NCBI RefSeq assembly: GCF_001482195.1
Contig: NZ_KQ759763.1
Span: 3,288,024 to 3,352,023 of the forward strand
Direction: 5' to 3'
Origin: Luteimonas abyssi
GTDB lineage: Bacteria > Pseudomonadota > Gammaproteobacteria > Xanthomonadales > Xanthomonadaceae
Length of the DNA stretch: 64,000 nucleotides
A program made the position numbers and the translations under genes. This document shows positions 9,733 through 18,236 of the stretch, one piece after another (positions within the stretch are counted from its first letter, which is position 1; each line of letters opens with the position of its first letter). A model generated the notes under the pieces. The model did not search any database. It was not told where the DNA came from and worked only from the letters and a program-made list of their open reading frames with translations.

Positions 9733-11121
9733 TCAATCGAATACCTTGCCCGGATTGAGGATCCCCGCCGGGTCGAACGCCGTGCGGATCCCGCGCATCA
9801 GCGCGATCTCGGCCGCGCTGCGGGTGCTGTCGAGATAGGGCTTCTTGACCAGGCCGATGCCGTGCTCGGCGGAGATGCTGCCGCCATGCTCGCGCAGCAA
9901 CCCGGCCAGCAGCTCGGTGACGTGCGCGCACTGGCGCATGAACGTGTCGTCGTCGAGCCCGTCCGGCTGCAGCACGTTGATATGCAGATTGCCGTCGCCG
10001 ATGTGGCCGAACCAGACCACCTCGAAATCCGGATACGCCTCGCCCAGCAACGCCTGCGCGGCGGCGAGGAATGCGGGCATCGCGCCGATGCGCACCGAGA
10101 CGTCGTTCTTGTAGGGCCGGTAGCGCGCCACCGCCTCGGTGATGCCTTCGCGCAGCCGCCACAGTTGCTCGGACTGCGCCTGCGATTGCGCGATCACGCC
10201 ATCGACGATCCAGCCGGCTTCGGCGCACTGCTCGAACGCCGCCAGTCCCGCGGCCTGCTGCGCCTCGTCGACCGCATCGAACTCGACCACCACGTAGTAG
10301 GGATGCCGGATATCGAACGGATCGGTGCCGCCGTGGGCGACCACGTGTGCCAGCCCGAGGTCGGTCAGGAACTCGAAGGCCTGCAGCCGCAACCGCGCGC
10401 GGAACGCATCGAACACCTGCATCAACACCTCGAACGAGGGCAGCGCCAGCAGCATCGTCTGCGCCGGCGGCGGCGGATCGGTCAGCCGCAGCACCGCCTC
10501 GACCACGATGCCCAGCGTCCCCTCGGCGCCGATGGCGAGGTGGCGCAGGTCGTAGCCGCTCGAGTTCTTGACCAGCGCGCGTCCCGCCTCGATGCGCTCG
10601 CCGGTCCCGGTCACCAGGGTCAGGCCGGCGATCCACTCGCGCGTGTTGCCGTAGCGGATCACCCGGATGCCGCCGGCATTGGTGGCGATGTTGCCGCCGA
10701 TCGAGCACGAGCCGCGCGCGCCGAAATCCACCGGGTACACCAGCCCGTGCGCGGCCGCCGCCTCGTGCACCGCCTGCAGGGCGATGCCGGGCTGCACGGT
10801 CAGCGTGCGGTCGACCGGGTCGAAGCCGAGCACGCGGTTCATCCGCTCCAGGCTGACCACCAGCTCGCCGTTCGCCGCGACCGCCCCGCCCGACAACCCG
10901 GTGCGGCCGCCCGACGGCACCAGCGCCACCCGGGCCTCGTGTGCCCAGCGCACCACGGCCTGTACCTGCGCGATGTCCTCCGGCCACGCGATCGCCAGCG
11001 GCGCCGGCGTCCAGCGCCGGGTCCAGTCGCGCCCGTAGTGCTCCAGGTCGCCCGGTTCGGCGGACAGTCGCAGGCCGGGCACGGCCTGGCGCAGGGAATC
11101 GAGACGCGGATCGGTGGTCAT
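9733..11121 (-). CDS. FAD-linked D-2-hydroxyacid dehydrogenase (likely D-2-hydroxyglutarate dehydrogenase)
   Basis: A 462-residue enzyme of the GlcD/D2HGDH/D-LDH family. It shows the FAD-binding PCMH domain (PSGGRTGLSGGAVA, GSCSIGGNIATNAGG, KNSSGYDLRHLAIGAEGTLG) and the C-terminal FAD oxidase cap ending in AEHGIGLVKKPYL and NPGKVFD. It is divergent from serA. In Pseudomonas stutzeri, D-2-hydroxyglutarate dehydrogenase is known to support SerA by recycling the 2-hydroxyglutarate that SerA makes, so this is the favoured substrate. D-lactate or glycolate cannot be excluded from sequence. Start ATG 11121 (MTTDPRLD). Confidence 0.85.
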   Translation of the reverse strand: MTTDPRLDSLRQAVPGLRLSAEPGDLEHYGRDWTRRWTPAPLAIAWPEDIAQVQAVVRWAHEARVALVPSGGRTGLSGGAVAANGELVVSLERMNRVLGFDPVDRTLTVQPGIALQAVHEAAAAHGLVYPVDFGARGSCSIGGNIATNAGGIRVIRYGNTREWIAGLTLVTGTGERIEAGRALVKNSSGYDLRHLAIGAEGTLGIVVEAVLRLTDPPPPAQTMLLALPSFEVLMQVFDAFRARLRLQAFEFLTDLGLAHVVAHGGTDPFDIRHPYYVVVEFDAVDEAQQAAGLAAFEQCAEAGWIVDGVIAQSQAQSEQLWRLREGITEAVARYRPYKNDVSVRIGAMPAFLAAAQALLGEAYPDFEVVWFGHIGDGNLHINVLQPDGLDDDTFMRQCAHVTELLAGLLREHGGSISAEHGIGLVKKPYLDSTRSAAEIALMRGIRTAFDPAGILNPGKVFD

Positions 11122-11402
11122 GCGGGCGGCTGTCGGGCGGGGGCGCTCAGGCTGCCAGCGTCGCCCGCAGCCGTCCACCGGCAACGCGCGAAGCGGCTGG
11201 CCGAGCGGCAGACGTCCGCGCCGCCTGCTGCGCCGGTCGAACGCCCGTCGGCACGGCGACACGCCATCCCGCCGCCGTGCGCGTCGCCTCGCGAATCGGC
11301 GCACCGGCCGTGCGGCCGCTGCCACCGCCCAGGGTGCGTGTTGCAGCGCAACCAGCGCGCGCGTACCGTGCGGAAGCTCATCCCCGCACGCCGCCCCTAC
11401 CG

Positions 11403-12644
11403 ATGTCGGACCGCAAGACCTCCTTTCCCCGTCAGGACATCCGTGTGCTGCTGCTCGAGGGCGTCAGCCCGACCGCGGTCGAGGCGTTCCGCGATGCCGG
11501 CTACACCCAGATCGAACTGCACGACAAGTCGCTGCCGGACGACGCGCTCAAACACGCCATCGCCGAGGCGCACCTCGTCGGGATCCGCTCGCGCACCCAG
11601 CTCACCGCCGACGTGCTGCGACACGCGCGCAAACTGATCTCGGTGGGCTGTTTCTGCATCGGCACCAACCAGGTCGACACCGAGGCCGCGGAGCTGGCCG
11701 GCATCCCGGTGTTCAATGCGCCGTATTCCAACACCCGCAGCGTGGCCGAGCTGGTGATCGCCGAAGCCATCCTGCTGATGCGCGGCGTGCCCAGGAAGAA
11801 CGCCGAATGCCATCGCGGCGGCTGGTCGAAGAGTGCCGAAGGCAGCCACGAGGTCCGCGGCAAGACACTGGGCATCGTCGGCTACGGCCACATCGGCACC
11901 CAGGTCGGCGTGCTCGCCGAATCGCTGGGCATGCAGGTGATCTTCCACGACATCGACACCAAGCTCGCGCTGGGCAACGCGCGCGCCGCGGCGGGCCTGG
12001 ACGACCTGCTGGCACGCAGCGACGCGGTCACCCTGCACGTCCCGGAAACCGCCGGCACGCAGGGCATGATCGGCGCGGCGCAACTCGCCGCGATGCGCCC
12101 GGGCGCGCACCTGCTCAACGCATCGCGCGGCACCGTGGTCGATATCGACGCATTGGCCGATGCGCTGCGTTCCGGGCACATCGCCGGCGCGGCGGTCGAC
12201 GTGTTTCCCGTCGAGCCCAAGGGCAAGGACGAGGTCTTCGAATCGCCGCTTCGCGGCCTCGACAACGTCATCCTGACGCCGCACGTGGGCGGCAGCACGC
12301 TGGAGGCGCAGGACAACATCGGCATCGAGGTCGCCGCCAAGCTGATCCGCTACAGCGACAACGGGTCGACCCTGTCGGCGGTGAACTTCCCCGAGGTCGC
12401 CCTGCCCGGCCACGAAGGCTCGCGCCGGCTGTTGCACATCCACCGCAACGTCCCCGGCGTGCTGTCGCAGGCCAACGACATCTTCCGCGACCACGGCATC
12501 AACATCGACGGCCAGTACCTGCGCACCGACAGCCAGGTCGGCTACGTGGTCATCGACGTCAGCGCCGACGAGGCCCAGGCCGCCGAGCTGCGCACCGCGC
12601 TGGCGGCGATCCCGGGCACGCTGCGCACACGGGTGCTGTACTGA
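11403..12644 (+). CDS. serA: D-3-phosphoglycerate dehydrogenase
   Basis: A 413-residue enzyme for the first step of serine synthesis. It has the NAD-binding motif GYGHIGTQVGVLAESLG, the catalytic signature LLNASRGTVVDIDALADAL, the His in LTPHVGGSTLEAQ, and a C-terminal ACT domain (NVPGVLSQANDIFRDHGINI) for serine feedback. Length is like the E. coli enzyme. Start ATG 11403 (MSDRKTSF). The 281-base gap to the divergent dehydrogenase holds the promoters. No further gene was seen there. Confidence 0.97.
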   Translation: MSDRKTSFPRQDIRVLLLEGVSPTAVEAFRDAGYTQIELHDKSLPDDALKHAIAEAHLVGIRSRTQLTADVLRHARKLISVGCFCIGTNQVDTEAAELAGIPVFNAPYSNTRSVAELVIAEAILLMRGVPRKNAECHRGGWSKSAEGSHEVRGKTLGIVGYGHIGTQVGVLAESLGMQVIFHDIDTKLALGNARAAAGLDDLLARSDAVTLHVPETAGTQGMIGAAQLAAMRPGAHLLNASRGTVVDIDALADALRSGHIAGAAVDVFPVEPKGKDEVFESPLRGLDNVILTPHVGGSTLEAQDNIGIEVAAKLIRYSDNGSTLSAVNFPEVALPGHEGSRRLLHIHRNVPGVLSQANDIFRDHGINIDGQYLRTDSQVGYVVIDVSADEAQAAELRTALAAIPGTLRTRVLY

Positions 12645-12676
12645 GCGAGACGCAAACGCCGACGCATCCGACGAAA

Positions 12677-12703
12677 AAGGCCCGGCGATGCCGGGCCTTC
12701 GTC
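12677..12703. terminator. Rho-independent terminator between serA and the GlsB-like gene
   Basis: A perfect 10-base stem AAGGCCCGGC / GCCGGGCCTT with a three-base loop spans 12677-12699. It is flanked by AAAA on the left and a T-containing tail on the right. It can serve both convergent genes. Confidence 0.8.
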
Positions 12704-12725
12704 TTCGTGACCTCGGAAGGGCGCC

Positions 12726-12995
12726 TCAGCGCACGCGTCCGCGGCGGAACAGGTTCACGATCGCCAGCAGGATGATCGCGCCGATCAGCGACACGACGAC
12801 GCTCATGACCGTGATCGCACCGCTGTTGATCGAGGGTGCGCCGAGCAGCGGACCGATCAACAGCCCGCCGATGAACGCCCCGACGATGCCGACCACCACG
12901 TTGAGCACGATGCCCTGCTGCGCATCCGTCCGCATGACCAGGCTGGCCAGCCAGCCCACGATGCCGCCCACGATCAACCAGATGATGATGCCCAT
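12726..12995 (-). CDS. GlsB/YeaQ/YmgE family small membrane protein
   Basis: An 89-residue protein with three hydrophobic segments. It has the family pattern MGIIIWLIVGGIVGWLASLVM, then a conserved small-residue segment VVGIVGAFIGGLLIGPLLG, then a last helix ending in FRRGRVR. These transglycosylase-associated proteins are usually stress-induced inner-membrane proteins of unknown mechanism. Convergent with serA across a terminator. Confidence 0.9.
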   Translation of the reverse strand: MGIIIWLIVGGIVGWLASLVMRTDAQQGIVLNVVVGIVGAFIGGLLIGPLLGAPSINSGAITVMSVVVSLIGAIILLAIVNLFRRGRVR

Positions 12996-13112
12996 GATTG
13001 CGCCCTCCTCCTCGTTGCGCGGCCGGCGACCATTGGCGGCCCCCGGTTCGGCGCGAGTCTGCGCGGCGTCCGGTGACGGCCATGTCAGCGCAGAACGCGC
13101 CGGGAACGGCGC

Positions 13113-14495
13113 TCAGTCGCCGCGCAGGAGCGCCAGCAACGCCTGTCGGGGCAGCTTCCCGGTCTCGTTGCGCGGCAACGCATCCACCCGCCGCAGCCGG
13201 CGCGGCAGGAACACCGGGTCCAGGCTCGACCGCAGCGCCGCCAGGATCGCCGTTTCGTCCTGATCCGGCGCCACCACCACCGCCGCGATCCGGCGGATCC
13301 CGCGACCGTCGGCCTCGTCGAGCTGCAGCACTGCGCCGTCGGTCACCCCGGGCACCGCGAGCAGGCGCCGGGTGAGATCGCCCAGCGAGGCCCGCTTGCC
13401 GGCGATCTCCAGCATGTCGGCATGGCGGCCGCGCAGCACGAACCGGCCGTCCGCGCACAACTCGACCAGATCGGCCAGCACAACGGGGGTTTCCAGGTGC
13501 GCGGCCTCCACGGCAGTGCCGTCGGGCTGCGGCTGCAGGCGGACGCCGGGCAATGGGGTCCACGCTGTTTCGATGGCGGTCCGGCGGTGGGCGATGATGC
13601 AGGTCTCGGTGGAACCGAAGACTTCGCGCACCTCGCAATCGAAACGCGCTTCCGCCTCGCGCGCCATGCCATCGTCGAGCGGCGCGGTCGCGCTGACGAT
13701 GGCCGCCAGCGGCGGCAGCGCCACGCCCGCGTCGAGCAGCGCGCGCAGATGCACCGGCGTGGTCACCAGCACGCGCGCGCCTTCCACCGACGCCAGGGCG
13801 GCGACCACATCGTCCGGGAAAAAGGGCCGGCCGCGATGCACCGCGACGTGCCCCAGCAGGGGCAGCAGGACCGACATCTCCATGCCGTACATGTGCTGCG
13901 GCGGCACCGTCGCGACGACCACGGACGCGCGCCCGTCGACGGGCAACGGCAGCGCCGCACGGTTCTGCAGGGCGCCGAGGCGGAAATCCTGCCAGCGTTT
14001 GGCATTGGCCTTGGGCACGCCGGTGCTGCCCGAGGTGTAGCCGATCGCGACGATGTGGTCGTCGTGGATCAGCGGCGTGGCGCCCGGCGCCTGCGGCAGT
14101 TCGGCCGGCACCCGCACGAAATGCGGCAGCGGTGCGAGCGGGTCGCAATCGCAGGGATCGGCATCGCCCAGGCAGTAGCTGTCGGGATGATGCGCGCGGA
14201 CGTCCTCGATCGCCCCGCGCGTGCGCGACGGCGGCAGCAGTGTGGTCTGGCCGCGCGCGGCCACCGCGCAGAACGCCACCAGGAACCGGTACCGGTCCTC
14301 GCACAGATTCACCGCGTACGGCCGGTCCGGCAGCTGCGCGGCGAGCCCGCGCACCTCGGCGAGAAAGCGCGCCAGCGGCACGGCCTCGCCGCCGAGCAGG
14401 GCGACCGTGCGCTCGGGCGCGCCGGATGCGACCGGCGTGGTGTTGGACACCGTTCGCACGGCGCCGGAAATCGGACTGTCGAAAATGGCTGACAT
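13113..14495 (-). CDS. AMP-dependent acyl/aryl-CoA ligase (AMP ligase of aryl polyene type)
   Basis: A 460-residue ANL-family enzyme that adenylates a carboxylic acid. Motifs are YTSGSTGVPKANAK (P-loop A3), FGSTETC (A5), RGRHADMLEIAGKRASL (A8) and the catalytic lysine in NETGKLPR (A10). It is shorter than typical acyl-CoA synthetases and resembles the compact AMP ligases of aryl polyene/xanthomonadin clusters. Next to a divergent PPTase, it could activate the hydroxybenzoate starter made by XanB2 and load it on a carrier protein. The substrate is inferred. Confidence 0.8.
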   Translation of the reverse strand: MSAIFDSPISGAVRTVSNTTPVASGAPERTVALLGGEAVPLARFLAEVRGLAAQLPDRPYAVNLCEDRYRFLVAFCAVAARGQTTLLPPSRTRGAIEDVRAHHPDSYCLGDADPCDCDPLAPLPHFVRVPAELPQAPGATPLIHDDHIVAIGYTSGSTGVPKANAKRWQDFRLGALQNRAALPLPVDGRASVVVATVPPQHMYGMEMSVLLPLLGHVAVHRGRPFFPDDVVAALASVEGARVLVTTPVHLRALLDAGVALPPLAAIVSATAPLDDGMAREAEARFDCEVREVFGSTETCIIAHRRTAIETAWTPLPGVRLQPQPDGTAVEAAHLETPVVLADLVELCADGRFVLRGRHADMLEIAGKRASLGDLTRRLLAVPGVTDGAVLQLDEADGRGIRRIAAVVVAPDQDETAILAALRSSLDPVFLPRRLRRVDALPRNETGKLPRQALLALLRGD

Positions 14496-14631
14496 GCAGA
14501 TGACGACGGGCGTCGGCTCCCTCCAGGCGACGGCGGGGGGCCACGGAACACGACCGGGCCTCGCCGCGATAGCTTACGCTGCGCGCGTGATGCAGACGCG
14601 AGCGACACGGCCGGAGCCTGTCCCGGACGCC

Positions 14632-15249
14632 ATGAACGACACCCTGCCGGCCGGTGCGCTGCACCTGCCGGGGCTGGCCTGCGCCTGGCGCGGCTACGTC
14701 CGCGGCATGCCCGCCGAGCCGCTGGTGACGGACTGGCTGGAGACCCACCTGCCCCCCGCGGCGCCGGCGCTGTATCGCGATCCCTACGGCCGGCCACGCT
14801 GGCCGGACGGATTCGCGCACGATGTGAGCTGGAGCCACAGCGGCGGCGGCCTGTTGATGGCGCTGGGGACAGGGGTCCGGCTGGGCTGCGATCTCGAATG
14901 GCTGCGCCCGCGGCCGCGGACCCAGGAGCTCGCCCGCCGCTTCTTCCACCCGCGCGAGGCCGACCGGCTGGATCGCCTGCCGGACGCCGAACGCGAGCAC
15001 GCCTTCGTGCGCCTGTGGTGCGCGAAGGAGGCGGTGCTGAAAGCCCACGGCCGGGGCCTGGCGTTCGGCCTGCACCTGCTGGAGTTCGCGCCGGACGCGC
15101 ACGGCGGCCTGGCGCTGATCGACTGCGACCCCGCCCTCGGCCGCCCCGCCGACTGGACCCTGCATGCCTTCGCCCCCGCGCCGGGGTATCTCGCCACCCT
15201 CGCCTGGTCGCCACGCCCGGGGCCCACGACCGGCAGCGGCCTAGAATAG
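14632..15249 (+). CDS. 4'-phosphopantetheinyl transferase (Sfp/HetI type)
   Basis: A 205-residue enzyme that transfers phosphopantetheine from CoA to a carrier-protein serine. It shows [14 protein letters not shown] (P1 region), LGCDLEW (metal-binding Asp-Glu) and the signature [15 protein letters not shown]. The likely partner is the acyl carrier protein at 1666. Start is uncertain: ATG 14632 (MNDTLPAG) was chosen over ATG 14590. It is divergent from the AMP ligase. Confidence 0.88.
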   Translation: MNDTLPAGALHLPGLACAWRGYVRGMPAEPLVTDWLETHLPPAAPALYRDPYGRPRWPDGFAHDVSWSHSGGGLLMALGTGVRLGCDLEWLRPRPRTQELARRFFHPREADRLDRLPDAEREHAFVRLWCAKEAVLKAHGRGLAFGLHLLEFAPDAHGGLALIDCDPALGRPADWTLHAFAPAPGYLATLAWSPRPGPTTGSGLE

Positions 15250-15253
15250 GCCC
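15242..15253 (+). promoter_or_regulatory. Candidate -10 box of a leaderless rsmG transcript
   Basis: TAGAAT at 15242-15247 is followed by six bases and the rsmG ATG, the same layout as at hemB. There is no ribosome-binding site. The box lies in the last codons of the PPTase gene. Confidence 0.4.
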
Positions 15254-15901
15254 ATGTCCCGACTCGACACGCCCCACGCCGCCCGCCTGACGGCCGGCCT
15301 CGACGCGCTCGCGCTCACGCCGGATCTGGCCGCGCCGCTGCTCGCCTATCTCGACCTGCTGCAACGCTGGAACCGCACCTACAACCTCACCGCGATCCGC
15401 GAGCCGGACGCGATGGTCACCCTGCATCTGCTCGATTCGCTGGCGATGGCGCCGTATGTGGCGGGCGTGCATCGCCTGGCCGATCTGGGCACCGGCCCCG
15501 GCCTGCCCGGCATCCCGTTGGCGATCGCGCACCCGGGGCTGGAGGTTGCCCTAGTCGAATCCAACGGCAAGAAGGCGCGCTTCCTGCGCGAGGCCGTTCG
15601 CCAGTTGGCGCTGCCCAACGCCCGGGTGATCGAGGCGCGCGCGGAAGCGGCGACGCCGTCGGGCGGCTTCGACGCGATCACGGCGCGCGCCCTGGCCACG
15701 CTGCCCGACATCCTCGCCGTCGGCGGCCACCTGCTGGCGCCGGGCGGTCGGCTGCTGGCGATGAAGGGCGCCCGGCCCGACGACGAGATCGCCGCATTGC
15801 CGGCCGGCTGGGCCGTGCACGACGTGATCGCCCTGCAGGTGCCCGGCCTCGACGCCGAGCGCCACCTGGTCCGGATCGGCCGTCGGGCCGACACGGACTG
15901 A
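15254..15901 (+). CDS. rsmG: 16S rRNA (guanine527-N7)-methyltransferase
   Basis: A 215-residue SAM-dependent methyltransferase (GidB). Conserved parts are [26 protein letters not shown], the SAM-binding [20 protein letters not shown], and [17 protein letters not shown]. The order rsmG-parA-parB is conserved near chromosome origins in many proteobacteria, so this part of the window may lie near oriC. The rest of the origin region is not seen here. Confidence 0.97.
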   Translation: MSRLDTPHAARLTAGLDALALTPDLAAPLLAYLDLLQRWNRTYNLTAIREPDAMVTLHLLDSLAMAPYVAGVHRLADLGTGPGLPGIPLAIAHPGLEVALVESNGKKARFLREAVRQLALPNARVIEARAEAATPSGGFDAITARALATLPDILAVGGHLLAPGGRLLAMKGARPDDEIAALPAGWAVHDVIALQVPGLDAERHLVRIGRRADTD

Positions 15902-15923
15902 TCCGGCCGTCACACGGCCGGGC

Positions 15924-15952
15924 CTGTCCCGCCGGCCCGGGTCCGGCATAAT
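15924..15952 (+). promoter_or_regulatory. Candidate sigma-70 promoter of parA
   Basis: CTGTCC at 15924-15929 and CATAAT at 15947-15952 are separated by 17 bases, in a region that is otherwise very GC-rich. The rpmB promoter has the same CATAAT box and spacing. Confidence 0.5.
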
Positions 15953-16010
15953 CCCCGGTCCGGCCCGCCCGCGTGCGCCAGCCGTCCATCCGTTTCGAGG
16001 TCCCGCAGCC

Positions 16011-16832
16011 ATGGCCCGCATCATCGCGATCGCCAACCAGAAGGGCGGCGTCGGCAAGACGACGACGTCGGTCAACCTGGCCGCCGCGCTGGCGGACACC
16101 GGCAAACGCGTGCTGCTGGTCGATCTCGACGCGCAGGGCAATGCGACCATGGGCAGCGGCATCGACAAGCGCGATCTGCACGCGTCCACCTGTGATGTAT
16201 TGCTCGAGGAGCTGCTGGCCGAAGACGCGCTGATGGAGACGGCCGAAGGCTTCGATCTGCTGCCGTCCAACACCGACCTCACCGCGGCCGAAGTGGAGCT
16301 GATGGATGTCGACGGCCGCGAGCAGCGGCTCAAGCGCGTGCTGGAACCGCTGCTGCCGCGTTACGACTTCATCCTGATCGACTGCCCGCCGTCGCTGTCG
16401 CTGCTCACGCTCAATGCGTTGACGGTGTCCGATTCGGTGCTGGTGCCGATGCAGTGCGAGTACTACGCGCTGGAGGGGATCAGCTCGCTGCTGGAGACCA
16501 TCGACGCGCTGAAGGCCCGGTTGAACCCGACGCTGGAGATCGAGGGCGTGCTGCGCACCATGTACGACGTGCGCAACAACCTCACCAATGCGGTGTCCGC
16601 CGAGCTCGACCAGCACTTCGGCGACAAGATGTTCCGCACCGTGGTCCCGCGCAACATCCGCCTGGCCGAGGCGCCCAGCCACGGCCAGAGCATCATCGGC
16701 TACGACCGCGCCTCGCGCGGTGCGGTGGCCTACCTGGGCCTGGCCGGCGAGATCCTGCGCCGCCAGCGCGAACGCGAGCAGCCCGCCGCGCCGGTGCTCA
16801 AGGCGCCCGTGGCGCTGGTGCAGGAGGGTTGA
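16011..16832 (+). CDS. parA: Chromosome partitioning ATPase ParA (Soj)
   Basis: A 273-residue deviant Walker ATPase. It has NQKGGVGKTTTSVNLAAAL with the signature lysine, VDLDAQGNATMG (Walker A' region), and IDCPPSLSLLTLNAL (Walker B). Working with ParB and parS sites, it segregates the chromosome origin. The C-terminal 25 residues are Arg/Pro/Ala-rich. ParB follows after about 100 bases. Confidence 0.96.
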   Translation: MARIIAIANQKGGVGKTTTSVNLAAALADTGKRVLLVDLDAQGNATMGSGIDKRDLHASTCDVLLEELLAEDALMETAEGFDLLPSNTDLTAAEVELMDVDGREQRLKRVLEPLLPRYDFILIDCPPSLSLLTLNALTVSDSVLVPMQCEYYALEGISSLLETIDALKARLNPTLEIEGVLRTMYDVRNNLTNAVSAELDQHFGDKMFRTVVPRNIRLAEAPSHGQSIIGYDRASRGAVAYLGLAGEILRRQREREQPAAPVLKAPVALVQEG

Positions 16833-16929
16833 GCATGCGCCCCCGCTCCGCCCCCGCATGCATCGACGTTCGGCCCGACCGGCCGCCGCACCCGCGGCGG
16901 ACCCCGCATGCCCCCACGGAGGACGTGGC

Positions 16930-17847
16930 ATGACCGCCGCGAAAACGAACAAACCCGCCGCCAAGAAGGGCACGCTGGGCCGTGGCCTGAACGCCTTGCT
17001 CGGCCCGCAAGGTGCGGCATCCGCGCCTGCGCTTGAGGCCGTGCCCGGCGACACGCTGCAGCGTCTGCCCGTCGACGCGCTCTCGCCCGGCAAGTACCAG
17101 CCGCGGCGCACGATGAGCGAGGACAAGCTCGACGAGCTCGCCGAATCGATCAAGGCGCAGGGCGTGATCCAGCCGATCGTGGTGCGCGATCTGGGCGGGC
17201 GGCGCTTCGAGATCATCGCCGGCGAGCGCCGCTGGCGTGCCTCGCAACGCGCCGGCCTGGCCGAAGTGCCGGTGGTGGTGCGCGAGGTCGACGACCGCAC
17301 CGTGGTCGCGATGGCGCTGATCGAGAACATCCAGCGCGAAGACCTCAACCCGCTGGAGGAAGCGCAGGCGCTGCAGCGGCTGATCGACGAATTCATGCTC
17401 ACCCACGCCCAGGCCGCGGCTGCGGTGGGTCGTTCGCGCGCGGCGGTCTCCAACCTGCTGCGGCTGCTGGAGCTGCCCACTGCGATCCGCAAGCTGGTCG
17501 AATCGCGCCAGCTGGAGATGGGCCACGCGCGCGCATTGCTGACACTGTCGCCGGAGCTGGCGAGCAAGCTGGCCGCCGAAGCGGTGGAGCATGGCTGGTC
17601 GGTGCGCGAGGTCGAACACCGCGCGCAGCAGTTCGCCGAGGGCCGCATTCCGTCGCGCAAGGCCAAGCCGGGCACCAAGGCGCGCCCGCAGCCGGCCGAC
17701 ATCGTCGCGCTGGAGAACGAGTTGTCCGCATCGCTCGGCGCCAAGGTCGCCATCGCCCACGGCCGTGGCAACAAGGGTCGGGTGGTGATCCACTACACCG
17801 ACCTGGACACGCTCGACGGCCTGCTGGAGCGCCTGCGCTCCCGATAA
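16930..17847 (+). CDS. parB: Chromosome partitioning protein ParB (Spo0J)
   Basis: A 305-residue CTPase and parS-binding protein. It has the N-terminal ParA-activating peptide (KKGTLGRGLNALLG), the CTP-binding boxes GERRWRASQRAGL (arginine patch) and ENIQREDLNPLEEAQAL, a helix-turn-helix (THAQAAAAVGRSRAAVSNLLRLLELP) and a C-terminal dimer domain. Start ATG 16930 (MTAAKTNK). Earlier start codons in the frame overlap parA. Confidence 0.96.
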   Translation: MTAAKTNKPAAKKGTLGRGLNALLGPQGAASAPALEAVPGDTLQRLPVDALSPGKYQPRRTMSEDKLDELAESIKAQGVIQPIVVRDLGGRRFEIIAGERRWRASQRAGLAEVPVVVREVDDRTVVAMALIENIQREDLNPLEEAQALQRLIDEFMLTHAQAAAAVGRSRAAVSNLLRLLELPTAIRKLVESRQLEMGHARALLTLSPELASKLAAEAVEHGWSVREVEHRAQQFAEGRIPSRKAKPGTKARPQPADIVALENELSASLGAKVAIAHGRGNKGRVVIHYTDLDTLDGLLERLRSR

Positions 17848-17920
17848 TTCGTCCGGCCCGAAGCGGCCGCCTCTCGGGCGCCACCGCCTTTATCGAGATC
17901 GATCCCGCACGGCACCATCG

Positions 17921-18134
17921 CTCCTCTCCCGTCCGCGGAAGAGGGGTTGGGGTGAGGGGACGACGCGGCCGTCGCCTGGAAAGCGCCCTCATCCGCCCTT
18001 CGGGCCCCTTCTCCCGCACGCGGGAGAAGGGAACACGTCATTGGTTCGGGTGGGTGAGGGCACGCGGCCGCTGCCTGAAAGAGCGCCCTCATCCGCCCCT
18101 CCGGGGCCTCTTCTCCCGCATGCGGGAGAAGGGA
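17921..18134 (+). repeat. Cluster of dispersed palindromic repeats, copies 2-4
   Basis: The 389-base gap 17848-18236 holds three repeat units and no gene. One reads CTCCTCTCCCG-N4 followed by AGAGGGGTTGGGGTGAGGG (17921-17960). Two copies of the CTCATCCGCCC ... TTCTCCCG-N4-CGGGAGAAGG form lie at about 17982-18031 and 18082-18134. The first form resembles the reverse complement of the second, giving alternating orientation as in BIME-type repeat clusters. Confidence 0.75.
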
Positions 18135-18236
18135 ATCGATCGCGGCATGTTCGGGGAGCCACCACGACTTCCGACCCCTGCGTCGCCGCACCCGGGATGC
18201 GATCATCGAAGGTTGTCGCATAGCCCGGATGTCGCC

